From Neptunomonas japonica DSM 18939 (lineage in GTDB: Bacteria > Pseudomonadota > Gammaproteobacteria > Pseudomonadales > Balneatricaceae), in contig NZ_AUGR01000005.1 in the NCBI RefSeq assembly GCF_000422765.1, positions 1 to 64,000 of the forward strand: a DNA stretch of 64,000 bases, written 5' to 3'. Below the pieces are notes generated by a model, which was not told where the DNA came from, did not search any database, and saw nothing but the letters and a program-made list of their open reading frames with translations. Each line of letters begins with the position of its first letter. The stretch's first letter is position 1. Below, piece by piece: positions 57,779 through 64,000 of the stretch. A program made the translations under genes and the position numbers.

Positions 57779-59008
57779 ATGGCTCACGATTACACACAAT
57801 GGCTGGATTGGATCGATTCACAGCAAGATGAAATGCTACACAAAACCATTGAACTCGCCCTGATAAACTCCGGCTCACTCAATACTGCTGGCGTGAATCA
57901 TGTTCGTGAGAAACTAGCACAATACTTTGCCCCCCTTGGCGGAAAAGCCGAAGTTATTCCTGTGGCTCCTTTCGAGTTCGTTAATGCTGCAGGAGAAGTG
58001 TCCCAAGCGCCACTAGGGGATGCTCTACGTATTAGAAAACGTCCTGAAGCGCCACTGCAGATTTTTTTCTGTGGCCATATGGATACCGTGTTCCCTGTAG
58101 ACTCTACCTTTCAAGATATTACCTGGTTAGACGACAACACTCTCAATGGTCCCGGTGTCGCAGATTTAAAAGGTGGCTTAATAGTGATGCTTAAAGCTAT
58201 TGAAGCATTAGAGCGCAGCCCGTGGGCAGATAATATTGGCTGGGAGATTTTATTCAACCCAGATGAAGAGATAGGCTCACCAGGCTCCGCTCCCTTAATT
58301 GCTGATGCGGCAACGCGTGTTGACCTTGGTATGATCTATGAGCCTTGCATGCCAGATGGAACACTGGCGGGTGCTCGTAAAGGCAGCGGTAATTTCAGTA
58401 TTGTTGTACGTGGCAAAGCAGCCCATGCAGGGCGTGAACACCACCTTGGGCGCAATGCGATCCGAGCTATGTGTGATTTCATCTCACGCTTAGACGACCT
58501 CAACGGACAACGAGAAGGCGTAACAATTAATCCTGGCTTTATTGAAGGCGGTGGTGCCGTCAATGTGGTCCCTGATCTGTGCTTGTCACGTTTTAATATA
58601 CGCTTAGAACGCCCAGAAGATGAAGCATGGTGCACACACCACATAGAACAATTGCTAATAGACCTCAATCAACGCGACGGTATTAATGCCACACTGCACG
58701 GCGGCTTTGGTCGCAAGCCAAAAGTTCTCAGTGGCGCTAACCAAAAACTCTTTGAACTCGCTAAAGAGTGCGGTGCAGATTTAGGCATGCGCATTAATTG
58801 GGTTGCTACCGGCGGTTGTTGTGATGGTAATAACTTGGCAGCAGCAGGCATTCCTAATATCGACACCTTGGGTGTGCAGGGTGGGAAAATCCATTCAAGT
58901 GATGAGTTTATGTTTGTAAGTAGCTTATCTGAACGCGCCCGCTTGAGTGCCTTGCTATTAATGAAGCTAGCTAGTGCCGATGACCTTAGTTGGCTGAAGG
59001 AGCAATAG
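57779..59008 (+). CDS. M20-family metallohydrolase at the head of the AST operon
   Basis: 409 residues. Two-zinc aminoacylase/peptidase family M20: FFCGHMDTVFP (His, Asp), GPGVADLKGG (bridging Asp), NPDEEIGSPGS (catalytic Glu and ligand) and the C-terminal KIHSSDEF histidine; a lid/dimer domain ~200-320 (GKAAHAGREHHLGRNAI). Carboxypeptidase G2/DapE-like. Its stop directly abuts the aruF ATG, so it is part of an M20-aruF-aruG-astD-astB operon. AstE (succinylglutamate desuccinylase, an M14-type enzyme) is missing from this operon, so this enzyme may do that step (inference). Alternative: hydrolysis of another N-acyl amino acid. Confidence 0.85.
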   Translation: MAHDYTQWLDWIDSQQDEMLHKTIELALINSGSLNTAGVNHVREKLAQYFAPLGGKAEVIPVAPFEFVNAAGEVSQAPLGDALRIRKRPEAPLQIFFCGHMDTVFPVDSTFQDITWLDDNTLNGPGVADLKGGLIVMLKAIEALERSPWADNIGWEILFNPDEEIGSPGSAPLIADAATRVDLGMIYEPCMPDGTLAGARKGSGNFSIVVRGKAAHAGREHHLGRNAIRAMCDFISRLDDLNGQREGVTINPGFIEGGGAVNVVPDLCLSRFNIRLERPEDEAWCTHHIEQLLIDLNQRDGINATLHGGFGRKPKVLSGANQKLFELAKECGADLGMRINWVATGGCCDGNNLAAAGIPNIDTLGVQGGKIHSSDEFMFVSSLSERARLSALLLMKLASADDLSWLKEQ

Positions 59009-60022
59009 ATGCTGTTAATCCGCCCTCTGACATTTGCCGATCTACAAGGATTAGAACGCTTAGCGGTTATTTCTGGTGGCCGCATGACGACACTGCCAGC
59101 CAACCGTGATCATTTAAATGAGCTAATCAACCGCACTCGACAGTCATTACGTAAAGAAGTGACTCAATACTCTGATGAGAGTTACCACTTTGTCTTGGAA
59201 GAGCAAACCAATGGTGAGATAGTGGGCGTCTGTGGTATTGATGCAAGCGTGGGTATGAATACCCCCTTTTATAGTTACCGCGTTGATGAAGTCGTACATG
59301 CCTCTAGCGAGTTACAGATCCATAACCGCATTCCTGCATTACATTTGTGCCAAGATTACACAGGCTCAGCGAGGCTCTGCACACTATTTCTCGATAAAGC
59401 CTACAGCACTGAAGAGAACCTAAACTTACTCTCCCGCTCACGCATGTTGTTCATGGCTCAGCACCCAGAGCGCTTTGCACACAAGTTAATTGCCGAACTA
59501 CAAGGTGTTGCTGACAGTGAAAATCGTTCTCCTTTTTGGGAATGTCTGGGCCGACACTTTTTCAATATGGATTTTACTAAAGCTAACTACCTCACAGGTA
59601 TTAACTCTAAAGGCTTTATTGCTGATCTCATGCCTCATTACCCAGTGTATGTACCATTACTGAGCGATGAAGCACAAGCATCGCTAGGGCAACCTCGTCC
59701 AGATATGGTCGATGTTAAAAACCTCTTGGAAGAAGAAGGTTTTAACTACAGACGCTATGTTGATATTTTTGATGCTGGCCCAACACTCGAGGCCCGCACT
59801 CAAGATATCCGCACAGTAGCTCAAAGCAAAAGAAGCACTATCAACATTAGTAGTGGCTCGTCATCAGAAAAACAGGTCAACGTATTGATCAGTAATACAG
59901 AACGGGAAAACTTTCGTTGCCTAGTAGTCAAACTTGACCCTCAGCAACCCGAAATAACGGCTGAAGTAGCGAGTTTATTGCACCTCAGCAATGGCGATAA
60001 CATTCGTATTATTAGCCTTTAA
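59009..60022 (+). CDS. aruF: Arginine N-succinyltransferase, subunit AruF
   Basis: 337 residues. AstA/AruF fold (GNAT-like): LLIRPLTFADLQGLERLA, VGVCGIDASVG, FYSYRVDEVVHASSELQIHN, LCTLFLDKAY, RHFFNMDFTKANYLTG. Converts arginine or ornithine plus succinyl-CoA to the N2-succinyl derivative; AruF and AruG form a heterodimer in Pseudomonas-type pathways. GAAGGAG before the ATG. Confidence 0.94.
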   Translation: MLLIRPLTFADLQGLERLAVISGGRMTTLPANRDHLNELINRTRQSLRKEVTQYSDESYHFVLEEQTNGEIVGVCGIDASVGMNTPFYSYRVDEVVHASSELQIHNRIPALHLCQDYTGSARLCTLFLDKAYSTEENLNLLSRSRMLFMAQHPERFAHKLIAELQGVADSENRSPFWECLGRHFFNMDFTKANYLTGINSKGFIADLMPHYPVYVPLLSDEAQASLGQPRPDMVDVKNLLEEEGFNYRRYVDIFDAGPTLEARTQDIRTVAQSKRSTINISSGSSSEKQVNVLISNTERENFRCLVVKLDPQQPEITAEVASLLHLSNGDNIRIISL

Positions 60023-60045
60023 CCCGCACAGGAGATAGTTTAATT

Positions 60046-61074
60046 ATGATGGTAGTCCGCCCTATTCAGGCAAATGACCATGAGGCACTGCGCGAGCTAG
60101 GACGCAAAACCGGGCCTGGCTTTACATCATTACAAGATAATGATGAGCAAGTCGCCACAAAGCTTGAGGCTGGCTTGGCTGCATTTACAGCAGGAAGTGT
60201 TCCCGTTGAAGCCCTATACCTGTTTGTTATGGAAGACACGGAGACACAAGAAGTTGTCGGTATCTGCGGTATAGAATCAGCCGTAGGCTTGTCTGACCCT
60301 TGGTATAATTATCGAGTCGGCACGATGGTACATGCCTCACGAGAGCTCGACGTTTATAACCAAATTAGCACTCTGACGATTACCAATGACCACACCGGTT
60401 ACTCTGAGCTGTGCACATTATTTTTAACGCCTGAAGCACGTCATAGCAAGCAAGGCTCACTGCTATCTAAATCTCGCTTTATGTTTTTGGCAGAATTCCC
60501 ACAACGTTTTAACGAGCACCTCATTGCCGAGATGCGCGGTTACTCAGATGAGAGTGGCGTATCTCCTTTTTGGGAAGGCCTGGGCCGGCATTTCTTTTCT
60601 CTGGATTTTGCAGAAGCCGATAAGATCTCTTCAATGGACAAAGTTTTCATTGCGGAGCTAATGCCTAAAAACACCATTTATACGAACCTTTTATCAAAGG
60701 ATGCACAAGAATCCATTGGTAAAACCCATGAAGCAACTACACCAGCACGCCGCCTTTTAGAAAATGAGGGGCTGCGATACACAGGCTATATCGATATTTT
60801 TGATGGTGGCCCAACGCTTGAAGCACGTGTCAACGATATTCGTGCAATCCAAGAAAGCCAATACGTAAAAGTTCATATCGCTGACATCCCATCCGATGGT
60901 GAAACTTACCTAATCAGCACCACTGAGTTTTCACAGTTTCGCTGCTGTATGTCACCTATCAGCCGCGCTGGTAAAAACGTAATAACGATAACGCCCGACG
61001 TGGCCTCTGCACTGAATGTTATTGAGGGTACCACCGTTCGCATTGTTCCGCTGTCCTCAGGAAGGAGATTTTAA
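60046..61074 (+). CDS. aruG: Arginine N-succinyltransferase, subunit AruG
   Basis: 342 residues, paralogue of AruF with parallel motifs ([61 protein letters not shown]). The tandem ATGs at 60046/60049 follow AGGAG. Second subunit of the succinyltransferase. The two-gene form points to a Pseudomonas-like, not enteric, AST pathway. Confidence 0.94.
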   Translation: MMVVRPIQANDHEALRELGRKTGPGFTSLQDNDEQVATKLEAGLAAFTAGSVPVEALYLFVMEDTETQEVVGICGIESAVGLSDPWYNYRVGTMVHASRELDVYNQISTLTITNDHTGYSELCTLFLTPEARHSKQGSLLSKSRFMFLAEFPQRFNEHLIAEMRGYSDESGVSPFWEGLGRHFFSLDFAEADKISSMDKVFIAELMPKNTIYTNLLSKDAQESIGKTHEATTPARRLLENEGLRYTGYIDIFDGGPTLEARVNDIRAIQESQYVKVHIADIPSDGETYLISTTEFSQFRCCMSPISRAGKNVITITPDVASALNVIEGTTVRIVPLSSGRRF

Positions 61075-61075
61075 A

Positions 61076-62545
61076 ATGAGCACATCACTTTTTATTAACA
61101 GCCAATGGTTAGCAGGCCAAGGCACAAGCTTTAACTCGGTTAATCCGGCTAACGGAGAAACTATCTGGTCTGGCTCTTCTGCTAATCCCGAACAAGTGAT
61201 CTCTGCTGTCGCAGCCGCTCGTGCCGCGAGTACTGAATGGGCAAACTTAAGCTTTGAGAAGCGCTGCGAACAAGTACGTCGTTATGCAGAACAACTTAGC
61301 GAAAATAAAATGCTATTGGCTCGCACCATTGCAGAAGAAACCGGCAAACCATTTTGGGAAACCCAAACTGAAGCCGCTGCTGTTATTGGTAAAGTAGAAA
61401 TTTCTATCAAGGCAGCCCTTGAACGTACCGGAGAGCGCAGTAGTGATATGGCTGGCGCAACAGCGGTACTTCGCCATAAACCACATGGTGTTGTGGCTAT
61501 CTTTGGCCCCTACAATTTCCCTGCACACTTGCCCAATGGTCATATAGTTCCGGCTTTATTAGCAGGCAACACCGTTGTTTTCAAGCCAAGCGAACTTACC
61601 CCAAAAGTAGCTGAACTAATGGTATCCCTGTGGGAGAAATCAGGTTTACCTAGCGGCGTGATTAACCTAGTACAAGGGGAGAAAGAAACAGGCATCGCTC
61701 TGGCGGCCAACCCTGAAATTGATGGCCTATTCTTCACCGGCAGCTCACGTACTGGCCATCTGCTGCATGAACAATTCGCAGGCCATCCGGGTAAAATTTT
61801 GGCTCTGGAAATGGGTGGAAACAACCCACTAATCATTGACGAAATCAGTGATATTAAAGCCGCCGTTCACGAAACCATCCAATCTGCTTATATCACGTCT
61901 GGGCAGCGCTGCACTTGCGCACGTCGCTTATTTGTACCGTTAAACGACACGGGCGATCAGTTCATAGAACAGCTGAAAGCCGCCGTCAGTAAAATTAAAG
62001 TGGGCGGTCAGTTTGATGAACCCGCCCCCTTCATGGGAAGCCTCATATCAGAAGCCGCTGCCGATGGTATGGTTACAGCACAGCAACAACTGCTTGATAT
62101 GGGCGCGACATCTTTACTTAAACTAGAAAAAATCAAAGCCGGTACTGGTTTGGTTTCTCCAGGTTTAATTGATGTCACAGCCGTTACAGACATGCCAGAT
62201 GAAGAGCACTTTGGCCCCTTACTAAAAATCATTCGCTACACAGAGTTTGATGATGCTATCCGCCAAGCCAACGCTACTCAGTTTGGTTTGTCCGCCGGTC
62301 TATTCAGCGACAATCAAGCCAATTTCGATCACTTTTACCGACATATTCGTGCCGGTATCGTTAACTGGAACAAACAGTTAACAGGTGCCAGTAGCGCGGC
62401 TCCTTTTGGTGGCATCGGAGCCAGTGGTAATCACCGTGCTAGTGCTTATTATGCCGCAGATTATTGTGCTTACCCGGTTGCAGGCATTGAAGCAGAGCAG
62501 CTGTCGATGCCAGCAACACTATCCCCTGGCCTAACACTCAACTAA
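61076..62545 (+). CDS. astD: Succinylglutamate-semialdehyde dehydrogenase
   Basis: About 489 residues from the ATG at 61076, after AAGGAG; the frame opens 20 codons earlier inside aruG. Aldehyde dehydrogenase fold with [23 protein letters not shown], the catalytic Glu in LEMGGNNP and catalytic Cys in GQRCTCARR. Oxidises N-succinylglutamate semialdehyde with NAD. Four-base-class spacing from aruG. Confidence 0.95.
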   Translation: MSTSLFINSQWLAGQGTSFNSVNPANGETIWSGSSANPEQVISAVAAARAASTEWANLSFEKRCEQVRRYAEQLSENKMLLARTIAEETGKPFWETQTEAAAVIGKVEISIKAALERTGERSSDMAGATAVLRHKPHGVVAIFGPYNFPAHLPNGHIVPALLAGNTVVFKPSELTPKVAELMVSLWEKSGLPSGVINLVQGEKETGIALAANPEIDGLFFTGSSRTGHLLHEQFAGHPGKILALEMGGNNPLIIDEISDIKAAVHETIQSAYITSGQRCTCARRLFVPLNDTGDQFIEQLKAAVSKIKVGGQFDEPAPFMGSLISEAAADGMVTAQQQLLDMGATSLLKLEKIKAGTGLVSPGLIDVTAVTDMPDEEHFGPLLKIIRYTEFDDAIRQANATQFGLSAGLFSDNQANFDHFYRHIRAGIVNWNKQLTGASSAAPFGGIGASGNHRASAYYAADYCAYPVAGIEAEQLSMPATLSPGLTLN

Positions 62546-62562
62546 GCCGCATGGAGATTAAG

Positions 62563-63909
62563 ATGACACCCACTACAAACGCGGTAGAAGCTAATTTTGA
62601 TGGGCTAGTCGGGCCTACTCATAACTACGCTGGCCTGTCATTTGGTAACGTTGCTTCGCAGAGCCACTCTGCGCAAGCATCAAATCCCAAACAAGCGGCG
62701 CTGCAAGGCTTAGCCAAAATGAAGGCCCTGCACGATGCGGGTATGACTCAGGGAGTACTTGCACCGCAAGAGCGTCCTGACCTTAATACGCTACGCCGCC
62801 TTGGCTTTACCGGTAGTGATACTAATGTTCTGCAAGCAGCCGGTAAACAAGCACCTAAAATTTTGGCAGCCTGCTGCTCAGCCTCTAGCATGTGGACAGC
62901 CAATGCTGCCACCGTATCACCCAGTGCCGACACAGCTGATGGCAAAGTACATTTCACACCCGCAAACCTAACCAATAAATTCCATCGATCAATTGAGCAT
63001 GAAGTAACAGGGCGAATTCTTAAAGCGACTTTCAGTGATGAGCGCTATTTTTCTCACCACCAAGCATTACCAGGTGTTGAGCACTTCGGTGATGAAGGTG
63101 CAGCAAACCACACGCGCTTCTGCCATGAGTATGGCCAAGCCGGTGTAGAGTTCTTCGTGTATGGGCGCTATGCATTTGATAGCAGTAAACCTGCACCAAC
63201 TCGCTACCCTGCCCGCCATACCTACGAGGCATCTGAAGCCGTAGCTCGTTTGCACGGCTTGCAAGATAAAGGGGTAGTTTATGCACAACAAAACCCGGAT
63301 GTGATTGATAAAGGCGTATTTCATAACGACGTTATCGCTGTAGGTAACCGCGACCTCATGTTCTGTCATCAGGAAGCATTTCTGAACCAGCCCGAAGTAC
63401 TTAAACAGCTCACTGCATCAATGAACAACCAGTTCAATATTATCGAAGTCCCGAGCGCACGCGTTTCTGTTGAGGATGCTGTAAAAAGCTATCTATTCAA
63501 CAGCCAGCTACTTTCAATCAATGGAAAAACCGTCATTGTTATTCCTGAAGAATGCCAAAAAACACCCGCTGTTTGGGATTACCTAACAGAGCTGCGTGAT
63601 GGTGATTCCGCTATCAGTGAGTTGAAAGTGTTCGATCTAAAACAGAGCATGAGCAACGGTGGTGGGCCAGCATGCCTGCGTTTACGCGTAGTGCTCAATG
63701 AGCAAGAACAAGCGGCCTGCAACCCAAATACACTGATGAGTGAAGCACTTTATAGCCGCTTAACTCAATGGGTTAATCTACATTATCGCGACCGTATCTC
63801 TGAAGCCGACTTAGCTGACCCTCAGCTATTACTAGAATCCCGCAGTGCATTAGATGCCTTGACTCAAATTCTACACCTAGGCTCGGTGTACCCTTTCCAG
63901 CGAGCATAA
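62563..63909 (+). CDS. astB: N-succinylarginine dihydrolase
   Basis: About 448 residues from the ATG at 62563 (GGAG 7 bases before it; an ATG four codons earlier is possible). [24 protein letters not shown], the His/Glu catalytic stretch around [14 protein letters not shown] and the C-terminal Cys in [11 protein letters not shown] are typical. Releases two ammonia and CO2 from N2-succinylarginine. Last gene of the operon; a terminator follows and no astE is present in the remaining bases. Confidence 0.95.
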   Translation: MTPTTNAVEANFDGLVGPTHNYAGLSFGNVASQSHSAQASNPKQAALQGLAKMKALHDAGMTQGVLAPQERPDLNTLRRLGFTGSDTNVLQAAGKQAPKILAACCSASSMWTANAATVSPSADTADGKVHFTPANLTNKFHRSIEHEVTGRILKATFSDERYFSHHQALPGVEHFGDEGAANHTRFCHEYGQAGVEFFVYGRYAFDSSKPAPTRYPARHTYEASEAVARLHGLQDKGVVYAQQNPDVIDKGVFHNDVIAVGNRDLMFCHQEAFLNQPEVLKQLTASMNNQFNIIEVPSARVSVEDAVKSYLFNSQLLSINGKTVIVIPEECQKTPAVWDYLTELRDGDSAISELKVFDLKQSMSNGGGPACLRLRVVLNEQEQAACNPNTLMSEALYSRLTQWVNLHYRDRISEADLADPQLLLESRSALDALTQILHLGSVYPFQRA

Positions 63910-63949
63910 GCTTGCTGGAAGTCTCTTATTAGTTATTGCTCTTCTGTCG

Positions 63950-63973
63950 CCGGGTGAAAGCCCGGTTTTTTTT
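63950..63973 (+). terminator. Terminator of the AST operon
   Basis: CCGGG / CCCGG stem with a 6-base loop and eight T residues, 41 bases after astB. Confidence 0.92.
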
Positions 63974-64000
63974 GTTTAAAATCCCTTCATCCTAATAATC

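Overview
The window looks like the chromosome of a marine gammaproteobacterium of the Oceanospirillales/Pseudomonadales type (Neptunomonas, Amphritea or Marinomonas relatives are the closest guess). The reasons are gene order and content: the long runs degS/algW - hisD-hisG-murA-ibaG-mlaBCDEF - yrbG-kdsD-lptCAB-rpoN-hpf-ptsN-rapZ-npr and nit2-yhdP-rng-maf-mreDCB / gatCAB match the order I recall from Pseudomonas, and arginine is degraded by an AST pathway with the two-subunit AruF/AruG succinyltransferase. I see no rRNA, tRNA, CRISPR array, insertion sequence or prophage.

Layout. 1-4.9 kb (mostly minus strand): a type I secretion ABC/membrane-fusion pair, a 50-residue PEP-CTERM mini-protein, and the start of a large SdrD-repeat protein whose N-terminus looks like an internal-thioester adhesin domain. 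5.1-16.3 kb: accessory metabolism (ppk2, PduO-type cobalamin adenosyltransferase, an HDOD-GAF signalling protein, BtuF, AcuI/YhdH reductase, MsrA, three small unknowns, a thiamine-binding protein, a large flavoprotein, RsuA) and a second PEP-CTERM gene broken by a frameshift. 16.7-20.3 kb: an FCD-type GntR regulator, ZapG/YhcB, a Nif3 protein and the DegS/AlgW protease. 20.3-26.9 kb (minus): his, murA and the Mla phospholipid-transport operon. 27.1-36.6 kb (plus): LPS inner-core and Lpt export genes, rpoN and the nitrogen PTS, mgtE and darP/yjgA. 36.6-46.0 kb (minus): nit2, yhdP, rng, maf and mreDCB, divergent from gatCAB (46.1-49.4 kb). 49.6-52.1 kb: an unusual Ras/MglA-like GTPase with a small partner, a hypoxanthine-DNA glycosylase and a second MsrA. 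52.1-63.9 kb: arginine catabolism, with an AraC-type regulator divergent from astC, then csp, efpL and a GST, then a five-gene operon of an M20 hydrolase, aruF, aruG, astD and astB.

How it fits together: much of the core is envelope biogenesis (Mla, KdsD, LptABC, YhdP, MurA, MreBCD, DegS). The most unusual points are: a 58-codon relic of kdsC still coupled to kdsD; an M20 hydrolase where AstE would be expected in the AST operon; a tandem direct repeat matching the Pseudomonas ArgR-site pattern upstream of astC; a GST whose family start codon appears to have become ATC; two atypical PEP-CTERM genes (one almost only signal peptide plus sorting tail, one frameshifted before the tail); and a T1SS locus next to a probable thioester adhesin without a Sec signal.

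Many start sites were moved from the longest open frame to an internal ATG with a ribosome binding site; these are noted in the entries.
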